A DNA stretch of 64,000 nt from an uncultured Pseudomonadales bacterium (GCA_937775265.1 CALKBV010000006.1:310001-374000), one strand, 5' to 3'; shown: positions 18,421 through 27,739, counted from the stretch's first letter. Translations and numbers: made by a program. The notes: a model not told the origin generated them from the letters alone.

Positions 18421-19539
18421 ATGAACTTTGAATTTTCAGAGGAACAGAACATGCTACGTGAACAGGCCCAGGGCTTTCTGGCCAGCAACTGTTCCATGGC
18501 GGTTGTTAGAAGAGTCCTCGATGGAGATGAGCCATATGATGCTGACCTCTGGAAGAAGGTTGCCGAGATGGGATGGACTGCTACTGTCATCCCGGAAGAA
18601 TACGAAGGACTTGGTCTTTCTTATCTTGAATTATCTGTAATCGCGGAAGAACTCGGTCGCGCCCTTGCGCCCATCCCGTTTTCTTCTTCTGTTTACCTGG
18701 CAACGGAGGCAATCCTGGCTGCCGGTTCAGAAGAACAAAAGCAGGCTTATTTGCCTGGCCTGGCTGCCGGGACCTCTATCGGTTGTTTCGCCCTTGGCGA
18801 ATCTTCAGGACAGACTAGCGCGGCATCACTGACAACAAAAGCAGACAGCTCATCAATCACCGGGGTAAAGATTCCAGTGGCCGATGGAGATATCGCAAAC
18901 TTCGCGATTGTGGTCGCAACATCGGATAAAGGAGATGGCGCGAGTCTGTATATAGTGGACCTCGATCAGGATGGGGTTTCTCGTGAAAGTATCACCACCA
19001 TTGACCCGAGCCGCTCACATGCAAAATTGACCCTCAATGCTGCCGGTGCACAGTTACTGGGTAATGACGGCGAAGGCTGGTCGTATGTTCAATCAATACT
19101 CAATCGCGCCGCCGTGCTATTTGCCTGGGAACAGGTTGGTGGCTGTGATACCGCACTGAACATGGCCAAAGAATACGCCATGGGCCGGTTCGCATTCGGT
19201 CGCCCGATTGCCACCTACCAGGCTATCAAGCACAAACTTGCCAACATCTATGTGAAAAACACCCTTGCCCGGTCGAACTGTTACTACGGCGCCTGGGCAA
19301 TCAGCACTGATGCCGATGAGCTACCCATTGCTGCCGCCACGGCGAGGGTTTCTGCCATTCAGGCCTACTATTACGCTTCCAAGGAGAACGTCCAGACCCA
19401 CGGAGGTATGGGATTCACCTGGGAATTCGATTGCCAGTTTCCATACCGGCGCTCCAAGCTGCTCGCAACAAATATCGGAAGCGAAGCAACCTGGCAGGAC
19501 AAACTTATTACAGCCATTGAAAAGCAGCGCGCAGCTTAG
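18421..19539 (+). CDS. acyl-CoA dehydrogenase, small partner (pair 2)
   Basis: A 372-residue paralogue of the pair-1 small subunit, starting MNFEFSEEQNMLREQAQ. It shares FAWEQVGGCDTAL, RFAFGRPIATYQAIKH and THGGMGFTWEFDC. The sequence GGAG ends six bases before the ATG. It lies between the P450 and the large partner on the same strand, so hydroxylation and acyl-CoA oxidation are probably co-expressed. As with pair 1, a heteromeric enzyme is inferred from gene pairing. The specific substrate is unknown. Confidence 0.83.
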   Translation: MNFEFSEEQNMLREQAQGFLASNCSMAVVRRVLDGDEPYDADLWKKVAEMGWTATVIPEEYEGLGLSYLELSVIAEELGRALAPIPFSSSVYLATEAILAAGSEEQKQAYLPGLAAGTSIGCFALGESSGQTSAASLTTKADSSSITGVKIPVADGDIANFAIVVATSDKGDGASLYIVDLDQDGVSRESITTIDPSRSHAKLTLNAAGAQLLGNDGEGWSYVQSILNRAAVLFAWEQVGGCDTALNMAKEYAMGRFAFGRPIATYQAIKHKLANIYVKNTLARSNCYYGAWAISTDADELPIAAATARVSAIQAYYYASKENVQTHGGMGFTWEFDCQFPYRRSKLLATNIGSEATWQDKLITAIEKQRAA

Positions 19540-19581
19540 TAATCGAGAACGGTTGCTGGATAAAAATTTTAGGAGAAGAAC

Positions 19582-20793
19582 ATGGATTTTAACGACACTG
19601 CGGTAGAAGCGACATTTAGAGAGGAAGTCAGAACCTGGCTATCAGCAAACATCCCGACATCAGACGAACTGAAAGGCCTGGACTATATTGGCCGAGCTAA
19701 GCTCTGGCAGAAACGAAAATATGATGCGGGTTGGGCATGTATTCGCTGGCCAAAGGAGCATGGTGGACGCGATGCAAGCGCCATTGACCAGGTGATCTGG
19801 AATCAGGAAGAATCGAATTTTGATACGCCTGACAGTGTTTTTGGTATCGGTCACGGTATGTGCGCCCCAACCATGATGGCCTGGGCCACGGACGAACAAA
19901 ATAAAAACTACATACCGAAACTAGCCAGTGGCGAAGACGTCTGGTGCCAGCTGTTTAGCGAACCTGCAGGCGGTTCAGACCTCGCTGCACTTCGTACAAG
20001 AGCAGAAAAAGATGGCGACGACTGGATCATCAATGGCCAGAAGATATGGACTTCAGGCGCACACTATTCGGATTACGGTGTCCTGGTACTTCGAACGGAC
20101 CCCACTGCGCCAAAACACCAGGGACTGACTTACTTTTTCATCGATATGAAATCGGCAGGTATCGAAGTGAAGCCAATCAGACAGATTTCCGGCGGCGCGA
20201 ACTTCAACGAGGTCTACTTCACTGACGTCCGCGTCTCCGATGCCCAGCGCCTGGGTGCTGTTGGCCAAGGCTGGCAGGTGGCACTAACTACCCTGATGAA
20301 CGAGCGTGCTTCCATCGGCGGCGGCGGCGGTGGTGTCAACTTCGATTCCGTCTTCGATCTTGCAACAAGGGTGAACATTGACGATGCACCTGCCATTAAA
20401 GACAAGAATGTTCGAGCACAACTTGCCACCTGGTACGCGCAAGAGTCCGGCCTTAAGTTCAATGGTTATCGATCGATGACCGCACTGTCTCGGGGCGAAA
20501 TTCCTGGGCCTGAAAACTCAATCGGCAAACTGGTTGGTGCGCCAAAACAACAGGACATGGCTTCTTTCGCACTGGACCTGCTGGAATCAGGTGGCGCGAT
20601 CTGGGACCCGGAACTGTCCGACGCGGCAGGCATGTTCCAGGCAACCTACATGGCTTCACCCGGTTTACGAATCGCAGGTGGTACGGATGAAATTATGGCC
20701 AATATCATCGCCGAGCGAGTCCTGGGCTTGCCCCAGGATATTAGGGTCGATAAGGGCATACCCTTTAATGAGGTGCCTACCTCGAATTCCTGA
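19582..20793 (+). CDS. acyl-CoA dehydrogenase, large partner (pair 2)
   Basis: A 403-residue acyl-CoA dehydrogenase with WCQLFSEPAGGSDLAALRTRA and WIINGQKIWTSGA. At the position corresponding to the usual Glu376 region it reads RIAGGTDEI, so Ala-Gly replaces Tyr-Glu and the classical base is missing. A run of six glycines with Val (SIGGGGGGVN) occurs near residue 245. The base may be supplied by another Glu in this chain (NERASIGG) or by the small partner. AGGAGAAGAAC precedes the ATG. It is the last gene of the CYP153 operon. Confidence 0.84.
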   Translation: MDFNDTAVEATFREEVRTWLSANIPTSDELKGLDYIGRAKLWQKRKYDAGWACIRWPKEHGGRDASAIDQVIWNQEESNFDTPDSVFGIGHGMCAPTMMAWATDEQNKNYIPKLASGEDVWCQLFSEPAGGSDLAALRTRAEKDGDDWIINGQKIWTSGAHYSDYGVLVLRTDPTAPKHQGLTYFFIDMKSAGIEVKPIRQISGGANFNEVYFTDVRVSDAQRLGAVGQGWQVALTTLMNERASIGGGGGGVNFDSVFDLATRVNIDDAPAIKDKNVRAQLATWYAQESGLKFNGYRSMTALSRGEIPGPENSIGKLVGAPKQQDMASFALDLLESGGAIWDPELSDAAGMFQATYMASPGLRIAGGTDEIMANIIAERVLGLPQDIRVDKGIPFNEVPTSNS

Positions 20794-20812
20794 TGGAACT
20801 ACCCTGGCAAGA

Positions 20813-20915
20813 TTCAACCTCTGCAATGCTATAGCAAGGCAAAGCCATTGATCTCAGAGGTTGAACCCCAGCAGTTGGCGGCATTTGAAGAGTCATTACG
20901 GACTCTTTGACCGCC
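20813..20915. repeat. two hairpins downstream of the CYP153/ACAD operon
   Basis: The first is a perfect 11-base inverted repeat, TTCAACCTCTG (20813-20823) and CAGAGGTTGAA (20855-20865), with a 31-base loop. The second (20877-20915) pairs GGCGG with CCGCC and, inside, AAGAGTC with GACTCTT around six bases. Neither is followed by a T-run, so they may be transcript-stabilising 3' structures rather than classical terminators. A short direct repeat of GTTTCAACATCGGG-like sequence follows near 20948-20978. Confidence 0.4.
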
Positions 20916-21027
20916 GGCACAGGGCTTAACCATCAGATTTCAATACCAGGGTTCAACATCGGGTTTCAACATCGGGTGGAAGCAGTTTGGACTGCTATAT
21001 TATTGGCTAGCACAGATCAGCACGGCT

Positions 21028-21350
21028 TCAACTTAGCCTTTTAATCACCCCTGAAAAAAGTCGTTTCAGGTAGGCCAATAGCAGTGGCGTACTTTCATAC
21101 CTGGCACGCATATAAGCGGCATCCGGAAAGAGTTGTTGTTTGATGAAGCCGAACTTCCTGAACCCATCGAGCGCGCAAAAGCTCTGCCACTCACTTGACA
21201 CTCGGCTTTCAAGGCTGTTCATCGAGAGTTGACCAGGTGCCTCCCGAAGATCACTCAGCACCCATTCCGGGACTTTCGTACAAAATAACAGGCAACTGCG
21301 CTCCAGACCCGAAATCGCGAAGTTTGTCGAGATTACTCACGTTGCTCCGA
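21028..21350 (-). pseudogene. remnant of a nucleotidyltransferase-family protein
   Basis: The frame ending at 21028 gives a C-terminus (SEWQSFCALDGFRKFGFIKQ, then QLFPDAAYMRARY and LLLAYLKRLFSGVIKRL) that resembles the end of nucleotidyltransferase-family proteins found in polysaccharide clusters. Upstream, a plausible continuation (LDKLRDFGSGAQLPVILYE) lies in a different frame, and further upstream there are stops in every frame. There is no good start codon or ribosome-binding site. It looks like a decayed 3' fragment. Family assignment is by pattern only. Confidence 0.45.
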
Positions 21351-21380
21351 AATTGTCATCAGAGTTCGGCGGCTAATCAA

Positions 21381-22949
21381 CTAGCCCAACCCCGACACAT
21401 CAACATCCAGTATTGCTTCAATCAATCTTGGGCCTGGCTCTTTCATGGCACGCTCAAACATCAGGTTGAACTCATTCGCCGTAGTTGCCTTGTATCCGGC
21501 CACGCCCATGCTGTTAGCCAGACCAACAAAATCAAGATCCGGGTTGGACAGGTCCAGCATATCGAGGGTTTTCTTGTTCATCGACTGAGCGCCAACCCTG
21601 GCCAGCTCTATTTGAAGAATCTGGTACTTGCGGTTAGCAAAAATGACAATACAGATGTCGAGCTGCTCTCTCGCCATCGTCCACAAGGACTGGATCGTAT
21701 ACATGGCACCACCATCACCATGCAGACACACAACCTTGGCCTGCGGTCTCGCAACTGCCGCACCGATTGATGCCGGTAAGCCGTAACCGATCGACCCCCC
21801 AGTCAGCGACAACCAGTCGTGGGGTTCTGCGGTTTCAGTCAACGGGTAGGTTAAAAAACCAGCGGTTGCACTTTCATCCACTACAATCGCATCCGTGGGC
21901 AGGAACTCCGAAAACGCTCGAGCAATACTTTCTGGGCTGATTTCACCACTCGACAAGCCAGGATGCTTAAGCGGGTTCAGCCTTAAGGCCTGGTTTTGTG
22001 CGCCCAGTTCGGCCACCAACCCTTGAAGTGCAGCTTCAGCATCGGCATGCACATCCGCGAGGCAATGAATCTCACACCCCTCAGGATAGAACTCACTGAC
22101 CTTGCCCGGATACGCAAAAAACCCAATAGGTGCTTTGGTGCCAACCGTAATCAGTTGCTCAGCGTGAGCAATCTGTACAGTCGCCTGCTCGGCAAAGTAT
22201 GCAAGGCGCTCTACACTGCAGCGGCCTTCACCCCGCGGCAACCTTGAAGTAAACGTATCGCAAAAAACCCGGGCGTTTGAATACTGCGCCACCTGGTCCG
22301 CGAATCGAAGCGATTGTTCTGTCAGGGCAAGGTTTGACATCAGGATTACGGTCGGCTTGCCATTACCAAGCATTTCAGCCGCTTTAGTGATCGAAAGCTC
22401 ATTCACTCGAGGCGCCGCCGGCATTTCCCTTTCAGCAATAGGTTCAACCGATTCATCCCAGGCGCAATCAGCTGGCACGATCAGGGTCGCTATCTGTCCC
22501 GGTTTTACATTTGCAGCAACGACTGCATCTGCCGCATCACCAGGCAAAGAAACAGCATCAGCAACACTTCTAACCCAGTGCGAAACAGGCTTTGCGAGCC
22601 CAATAACATCCGAGTTAAGCGGTGCATCATATTTCTTATGGTAAGTTGCATGATCCCCAATGAGGTTGATCACCGGCGAATTAGCTTTCCTGGCATTGTG
22701 CAGATTAGCTGAACCGTTAGACAAACCAGGACCAAGGTGCAACAGGGTACAGGCCGGCTTGCCTGCAATACGCCCATAGCCATCGGCGGCACCTGTACAA
22801 ACACCTTCGAACAAACTCAATATCGACCGCATTCCTCCGGTTTGTCCTATAGCCGCAACCATATGCATTTCGGAAGTCCCGGGATTGGTAAAACATACGT
22901 CAACACCATTGTTGGTCAACGTCTTAAGCAAACTCATCGCTCCATTCAT
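21381..22949 (-). CDS. ThDP-dependent acetolactate synthase-like enzyme
   Basis: A 522-residue thiamine diphosphate enzyme of the POX/acetolactate synthase/benzoylformate decarboxylase superfamily. The ThDP-activating glutamate lies in NPGTSEMHMVAAI near residue 27. The cofactor motif GDGG...N is in VCLHGDGGAMYTIQSLW and FANRKYQIL. LGPGLSNGSANLHNA is also typical. Slightly short compared with anabolic acetolactate synthases (about 560), and no regulatory subunit gene is adjacent, so it more likely decarboxylates or ligates a 2-oxo acid in catabolism. The specific reaction is not inferable. Confidence 0.85.
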   Translation of the reverse strand: MNGAMSLLKTLTNNGVDVCFTNPGTSEMHMVAAIGQTGGMRSILSLFEGVCTGAADGYGRIAGKPACTLLHLGPGLSNGSANLHNARKANSPVINLIGDHATYHKKYDAPLNSDVIGLAKPVSHWVRSVADAVSLPGDAADAVVAANVKPGQIATLIVPADCAWDESVEPIAEREMPAAPRVNELSITKAAEMLGNGKPTVILMSNLALTEQSLRFADQVAQYSNARVFCDTFTSRLPRGEGRCSVERLAYFAEQATVQIAHAEQLITVGTKAPIGFFAYPGKVSEFYPEGCEIHCLADVHADAEAALQGLVAELGAQNQALRLNPLKHPGLSSGEISPESIARAFSEFLPTDAIVVDESATAGFLTYPLTETAEPHDWLSLTGGSIGYGLPASIGAAVARPQAKVVCLHGDGGAMYTIQSLWTMAREQLDICIVIFANRKYQILQIELARVGAQSMNKKTLDMLDLSNPDLDFVGLANSMGVAGYKATTANEFNLMFERAMKEPGPRLIEAILDVDVSGLG

Positions 22950-23496
22950 TCAACTACCGTCAATAAACTGATGTACAGGCCGCCAAGTATACACCCACAA
23001 AGCCATGCCTGAGGCGATTGGCGAGTTTCACTATTCTTTCGTGAATTTGATTCAATTTACCCCCCAGAGGCCATCGCCATTCGAACCACATAATGATTAT
23101 TTTTTATAATATTCAAGTGGTTAGCTGCAGAAGTAAAAGTTGGCATGGAAAGTGAAGTAGGTAGGCCAAGGACTACATAAAGCGTTAAGCCGTCAGCGAC
23201 TGACTGCCAGTAAGTTGAACAACGTTGAAGCCAACATGACTACAGCCGCATAACAGTTCAGGCCCAGGATGAACTGGATCTCAGCGGCGCTACTGACCAC
23301 GTTCGTCGTTTTACCTGGCATATTTGCGAAGAATCATATTCGTTCCGGTATCACTATTCAGCAGATGGTAACGACGTTCGAGCTGATACGACGACCGCCA
23401 AGAACCTGATTTTCGTGAGGTACCACTAGCGCACCATGACGACTAATGAATGCGTTATCAGTAACAATCCATTCGTCCACAGCGGGAAGAAGCAAA
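22950..23496. other. 547-base region without a supported gene
   Basis: The segment separates a minus-strand ThDP enzyme and a plus-strand PspC gene. Its left part is AT-rich (around 23090-23115), as expected of promoters. On the minus strand about 23190-23320 holds a 42-codon ATG frame with one hydrophobic stretch but no ribosome-binding site; I do not annotate it as a gene. Nothing else was recognised. Confidence 0.4.
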
Positions 23497-23730
23497 ATGA
23501 AAGACGTATTTAATGACAGACAGGAAATTTATCTGAATGCCGACCACAGGAAACTCGGAGGAGTTTGCTCTGGCGTTGCAAGGTATCTTGACATCCCCCA
23601 CTTCTGGATAAGGTTAGCCGCAGTCATTGGTCTGCTCATTCACGCCCCAAGTGTCCTGATTGCTTACGGCCTAGCCTACCTGATTCTTGAAGACGAACCC
23701 ACACACTACGACGAGATCACCCCCGGGTGA
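23497..23730 (+). CDS. PspC-domain membrane protein
   Basis: A 77-residue PspC-like protein. LNADHRKLGGVCSGVARYLDIP is followed by the hydrophobic segment LAAVIGLLIHAPSVLIAYGLAYLIL, the hallmark of PspC, which in enterobacteria senses envelope stress with PspB. I place the start at ATG 23497, after GGGAAGAAGC, rather than at an upstream in-frame ATG (23446), because the domain begins soon after. No pspA, pspB or pspF is nearby, so a stand-alone membrane role is likely. Confidence 0.8.
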   Translation: MKDVFNDRQEIYLNADHRKLGGVCSGVARYLDIPHFWIRLAAVIGLLIHAPSVLIAYGLAYLILEDEPTHYDEITPG

Positions 23731-23751
23731 TCCAGGCGCTGATTAGCGGGG

Positions 23752-23757
23752 TATAAT
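23752..23757 (+). promoter_or_regulatory. candidate -10 box for the ROK kinase gene
   Basis: A perfect TATAAT lies 13 bases before the proposed ATG at 23771. No good -35 hexamer exists at 16-18 bases spacing. If used, the transcript leader would be very short and without a Shine-Dalgarno, implying near-leaderless translation. Confidence 0.3.
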
Positions 23758-23770
23758 GGCGCTTTAAACA

Positions 23771-24685
23771 ATGAAGTGCTGCGACTTGAAACAGGCATCT
23801 AACCGTATTGGTATTGATCTGGGAGGCACTAAAATAGAAGGTGTTCTGCTGGACTCGGCTGGCGACATAAAACGCAGAGAGCGAATCCAAACTCCGCAGG
23901 AAGATTACCCAGGTATTCTGGATGCGATTTCGGCACTCACCGCACTGTTAACTAACGACAAGCATCTGCCGATTGGTATTGGCACGCCGGGGTCTGTTTC
24001 TCCCCTGTCACCCGTGATGCGAAACTCCAACAGCACCTGCCTTAATGGTAAACATCTACTGGGCGATCTGGAGCAACACCTGGATCGCGCCGTGAGATTA
24101 GCTAACGATGCAGATTGCTTTGCCCTTTCCGAGGCTTCTGATGGCGCAGGGAAAGATAGCCCTGTCGTCTTTGGCGTTATTATCGGGACCGGCGTAGGGG
24201 GTGGAATTGTGGTTAATGGCAAGCTGGTACAAGGCCCGAGTGGGATCAGCGGCGAATGGGGCCATAATACAATGCCGGGGCTGGAAGATCCGAAACGCGG
24301 CAGGGAATGTTTCTGCGGCCGCCTGGATTGTGTCGAAACCTGGATCTCTGGTCCAGGACTCGCAAAAACTTATGCAACTCATTCGCGGAAAACGCTTTCC
24401 GCCCTGGAGATCGCGGCGCTGGATGTCAGCGGTGAATCAATGGCAAGACAGGTATTGGACGGGTACTTTGAACAACTCGCGGGGGCCCTCGCTGGTATGA
24501 TCAACATACTGGATCCGGACACCATTGTAATTGGTGGCGGAGTATCCAATATCGGCAGGCTCTATCAGGAAGTGCACTCCCGGCTCGGGAAGTATGTTTT
24601 CTCAGATCATGTTGGCACGCGCATCGTTAAGGCTCAGCATGGAGACTCTTCTGGTGTCCGGGGTGCGGCTTGGTTATGGCCCTGA
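23771..24685 (+). CDS. ROK-family sugar kinase (fructokinase / N-acetylglucosamine kinase-like)
   Basis: A 304-residue ATP-dependent hexose kinase. The phosphate-binding start is RIGIDLGGTKIEGVLLDSAG. The sugar-binding and zinc region reads GISGEWGHNTM, then ECFCGRLDCVETWISG, with Cys-x-Cys-x4-Cys Zn ligands and the conserved His. IGTGVGGGI and DPDTIVIGGGVSN follow ROK convention. No regulator-type DNA-binding domain is present, so it is an enzyme. Its 3' end overlaps the convergent ion-channel gene by 12 bases. Substrate could be fructose, glucose, mannose or GlcNAc. Confidence 0.88.
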   Translation: MKCCDLKQASNRIGIDLGGTKIEGVLLDSAGDIKRRERIQTPQEDYPGILDAISALTALLTNDKHLPIGIGTPGSVSPLSPVMRNSNSTCLNGKHLLGDLEQHLDRAVRLANDADCFALSEASDGAGKDSPVVFGVIIGTGVGGGIVVNGKLVQGPSGISGEWGHNTMPGLEDPKRGRECFCGRLDCVETWISGPGLAKTYATHSRKTLSALEIAALDVSGESMARQVLDGYFEQLAGALAGMINILDPDTIVIGGGVSNIGRLYQEVHSRLGKYVFSDHVGTRIVKAQHGDSSGVRGAAWLWP

Positions 24686-25480
24686 GCCAGGGTTATCCCG
24701 TTGCTGCTTTTCAATCAGCGCCCGCAACGCTTTGACCTCTGCATAAACATCTTCCAGGTGAAGGATGTTCGGGTCTTCATCCCTTTCTTTCTGGTGTTCC
24801 TCCTCAAGTACATTGACGACAATCCCAATGAGCATATTCAGGAAAGCGAACGCCGTCAGGAATATAAATGAAACATAAAAAGTCCACGACATTGGGTATA
24901 TAGCCATTGTTTCGTACATCACGTCCGTCCAGTCCTCAAGCGTCATTACCCTGAACAGGGTGAGCATAGCGATACTGATATCACCCCATAGTACCGGGTT
25001 GATGTCCTCAAAGATCAGGCTACCTATGGCCGCATAGATATAAAAAATGATAAACATCAACGCCACGACGTAACCAAGCCTGGGCAATACCTTCAACAGC
25101 GAATTAAGCAGGATTCGCAGCTCCGGGATGATACTGATCATACGAAGTACACGGAATACCCGAATCAGCCTCGCCACTAGCGCCATATCGCTATTGTCTA
25201 TTGGTATCAGACTGACGATGACGATCAGGGTATCAAAGATATTCCAGCCATTTTTGAAGAAATTCGATCGTGGATGGGTCGCCAGAAACCGCACGCTGAT
25301 CTCAATAACAAAGATCACAGTGATACCTATATCGGCAACTTCCAAAACTGACAGCCAGAACGGCGTGATGTCGTAGGTCTTGACACCAATAGTCAGCGCA
25401 GATGCGATAATGATAAAGATAATGAAAAACTCAAATATCTTATTGGAGATTATCTCTTCAAATCGTGATTGCCAACTCAT
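24674..25480 (-). CDS. single-domain voltage-gated cation channel (NavBac-like)
   Basis: A 268-residue six-helix channel subunit expected to form a homotetramer. S4 carries spaced arginines (ARLIRVFRVLRMISIIPELR). The pore is FRVMTLEDWTDVMYETM, giving the selectivity filter TLEDWTD, against TLESWSM in the sodium channel NavAb and TLDDWSD in its calcium-selective derivative CavAb. The C-terminus (EDVYAEVKALRALIEKQQR) is a predicted coiled coil that fits tetramer assembly. Two acids beyond the ring Glu suggest Ca2+ preference; this is inference. Confidence 0.88.
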   Translation of the reverse strand: MSWQSRFEEIISNKIFEFFIIFIIIASALTIGVKTYDITPFWLSVLEVADIGITVIFVIEISVRFLATHPRSNFFKNGWNIFDTLIVIVSLIPIDNSDMALVARLIRVFRVLRMISIIPELRILLNSLLKVLPRLGYVVALMFIIFYIYAAIGSLIFEDINPVLWGDISIAMLTLFRVMTLEDWTDVMYETMAIYPMSWTFYVSFIFLTAFAFLNMLIGIVVNVLEEEHQKERDEDPNILHLEDVYAEVKALRALIEKQQRDNPGSGP

Positions 25481-25525
25481 AGTGTGCCTGCCGCTTATCT
25501 GGTAAAAAAGGCAGGATTATAAAGA

Positions 25526-26257
25526 TTATTCAGTCGCAGGTTTACCTTTCATGAAGCGAATGATCCATCGCGCAATAATATTCTTCTTCAAAGGTTTACC
25601 CAGCGACGCAACGCCCTCATTGTAGGTTTCGACACCGAGTATTTCCCGCCGCATTTCCATCAGATCTCTTGAATATTCTCGCGTGAATTCGGGATGGCCT
25701 TGCATAGTCAGTATATGATCGCCTACGCAATACATACTGTTCGGGCACTGCTTTGCCGATGCCAACAATTGAGCGCCTTTCGGCAGCTGAACCACCTGAT
25801 CCTTATGGGACACGATCAGCGTAAAGGGATCCAACTCGTCGTCGCTCATGAACCATTGGGATTGGATTACTTCACTTTCATGGATACCGACACACCAACC
25901 TACGTCTGCGCCGAGCGTTTTGCCCCCCAGGGCCTCTGCGACTAACTGATGACCAAAACACAGTCCAACTAATTTCTTTTCTTCCTGATGCAATTCACAC
26001 GTGTATTCTTTTAGCGCCGCTATCCAAGGCTCATCGTCATAAACACTTTTTTTGCTACCGGTGATGACATAAGCGTCGCATTCATCAGTAGCATCGGGAT
26101 AGATTCCATGTTCGACGTCGTAGTTCCGGAACTCTACATCCAAATTCAATTCGGTTGCTGCACTACCCAAGATGCCTGCAATCATGCCCGGATAATTCCC
26201 GTGCACGGATTGAAACTGCTCGATCACAGCGTCTGCCTGAAGTATGCCTATTCTCAT
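25526..26257 (-). CDS. class I glutamine amidotransferase domain protein
   Basis: A 243-residue stand-alone amidotransferase fold. The nucleophile is Cys in LVGLCFGHQLVAEALGG; the His-Glu pair is in LTMQGHPEFTREY. YVITGSKKSVYDDEPWI is typical of GMP-synthase-like amidotransferases. It starts 18 bases after a glutamine-synthetase-like gene on the same strand, so both probably act on a gamma-glutamyl compound, with this enzyme as hydrolase or amide transferase. It resembles but is not clearly PuuD. Confidence 0.82.
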   Translation of the reverse strand: MRIGILQADAVIEQFQSVHGNYPGMIAGILGSAATELNLDVEFRNYDVEHGIYPDATDECDAYVITGSKKSVYDDEPWIAALKEYTCELHQEEKKLVGLCFGHQLVAEALGGKTLGADVGWCVGIHESEVIQSQWFMSDDELDPFTLIVSHKDQVVQLPKGAQLLASAKQCPNSMYCVGDHILTMQGHPEFTREYSRDLMEMRREILGVETYNEGVASLGKPLKKNIIARWIIRFMKGKPATE

Positions 26258-26275
26258 TATCGAACCGCGCTTTCT

Positions 26276-27646
26276 TTATATGATTTCAAAGTATCGACGA
26301 AGCTGCCAGTCGTTTACAGCGCGTTCGTACTCGCGAACTTCCCAGTCACGGGAGGCTGCGTAATGCGCCACAAAAGTATCGCCAAACATTTGAGTGGCAA
26401 CCTCTGAATTCACAAATTCGCGATTGGCGTCTCGCAAATTGCCGCACAGCTGGTAGTCCTGCGGTAACTCACTTTGCAACTCATAGGCGTTGCCAACCGC
26501 CGCTTCACCGGGGTCCAGCTTCTCGGAAATGCCTGTTAGGCCCGCAGCCAGGTTTGCTGCTGCAACCAGGTAAGGGTTTGCATCCGCAGAGCCAACGCGA
26601 AACTCTACCCTCTGAGACTTATCAGATCCCTCAATGACACGCAGGGCAGTCGTTCTGTTCTCGACCCCCCAGGTCGCCGCAGTAGGCGCCCAGGCACCCT
26701 TAACAAGCCTCGTATAACTGTTAATTGTTGGGGAGGTCACGGCGAGTAATGGTCTCATGTGATGGCGAAGCCCACCAACATAATGGTGCATGGTCGCGCT
26801 CATTGAATGAGGTTCGTTTGCATCGAAAAAAACATTCCTGCCGTCTTCCGTTGACAGCAGCGACTGGTGAACGTGACCACTTTGGCCTGGATAATCCATA
26901 GACCACTTAGCCATAAAAGTCGCAATCATGCCCCTTTTCTGGAAGAAGGCTTTGGCAAAGGTCTTGAACAGGACAGCCTTATCAGCGGCAGCAAGCGCGT
27001 CATCAACAGCAATGGCCGCCTCCCATACGCCCGGCCCTGTTTCACAGTGCAATCCTTCAAGCGGGAAATCATGTGCCAAACAATAATCCATAAACTCATT
27101 AAAGAGATCTGACAAGGTCATGGTTCTTAGAACAGAGTAGCCGAAATTCCCGGGAGACAACGGCGCCAGATCCGTATAATTTTTCTCTCGCACAGACTGG
27201 GCCGTCTCATTAAAAATAAAGAACTCGTACTCGAAGGCAAGCTTTGGAAGGTAGCCCATTGACTCGGCAACGCCCAGGATGTGCTTCAATCTGCTACGAG
27301 GGCATATCGGGTGCAGGCCGCCATCGTCGGCGACAAACTCAACCAGGAAGAATGGCAGGTTATTCTCATCCTGCAGGCGCCTTTCGGTCGCCAGATCGAC
27401 ACGAAACGCCGCATCCGGAAAAGCGGTATGCCAACCTGTGTATTTCGCGTTGTCGTAAAGCTGGTCGTTCATGTCCCAGCCCAGGACGCAGTCACAAAAT
27501 CCTGCTGTACCCGCCGCGATACTCTTGAATTTATCAAGACTGATGTACTTGCCGCGAAGCACACCATCGATATCAGTAAATCCTAGCTTTACGCGATTTA
27601 TGCCTTCACTCTCGTACTGACTGATCAGATTATCTGCTTCAATCAT
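26276..27646 (-). CDS. glutamine synthetase family protein (gamma-glutamyl-amine ligase type)
   Basis: A 456-residue ATP-dependent ligase with the glutamine synthetase fold. FTDIDGVLRGKYIS marks the N-terminal domain; EGLHCETGPGVWE, QSGHVHQSL and ENRTTALRVIEG hold the metal and ammonium/phosphate-site residues, and VEFRVGSADANPYL is typical. The family includes GlnA, PuuA and related gamma-glutamylpolyamide or amine ligases. The adjoining amidotransferase favours an amine-scavenging role over nitrogen assimilation. It lies downstream of a Na+ symporter operon, separated by about 90 bases. Confidence 0.85.
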   Translation of the reverse strand: MIEADNLISQYESEGINRVKLGFTDIDGVLRGKYISLDKFKSIAAGTAGFCDCVLGWDMNDQLYDNAKYTGWHTAFPDAAFRVDLATERRLQDENNLPFFLVEFVADDGGLHPICPRSRLKHILGVAESMGYLPKLAFEYEFFIFNETAQSVREKNYTDLAPLSPGNFGYSVLRTMTLSDLFNEFMDYCLAHDFPLEGLHCETGPGVWEAAIAVDDALAAADKAVLFKTFAKAFFQKRGMIATFMAKWSMDYPGQSGHVHQSLLSTEDGRNVFFDANEPHSMSATMHHYVGGLRHHMRPLLAVTSPTINSYTRLVKGAWAPTAATWGVENRTTALRVIEGSDKSQRVEFRVGSADANPYLVAAANLAAGLTGISEKLDPGEAAVGNAYELQSELPQDYQLCGNLRDANREFVNSEVATQMFGDTFVAHYAASRDWEVREYERAVNDWQLRRYFEII

Positions 27647-27739
27647 GATCTGGCCTTCTTGTCATAAAATGGTGGGAATGATTTTCTATGGGAACACCGC
27701 TGCCGTAAAAGATCAACAATAACGCTTAACAAGACTCTC

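Noticed and set aside
21330..21350. In-frame TGA upstream of the nucleotidyltransferase fragment as selenocysteine
   Set aside because: No redox motif is nearby, no fitting stem-loop was seen, and other frames also contain coding remains, which points to decay.
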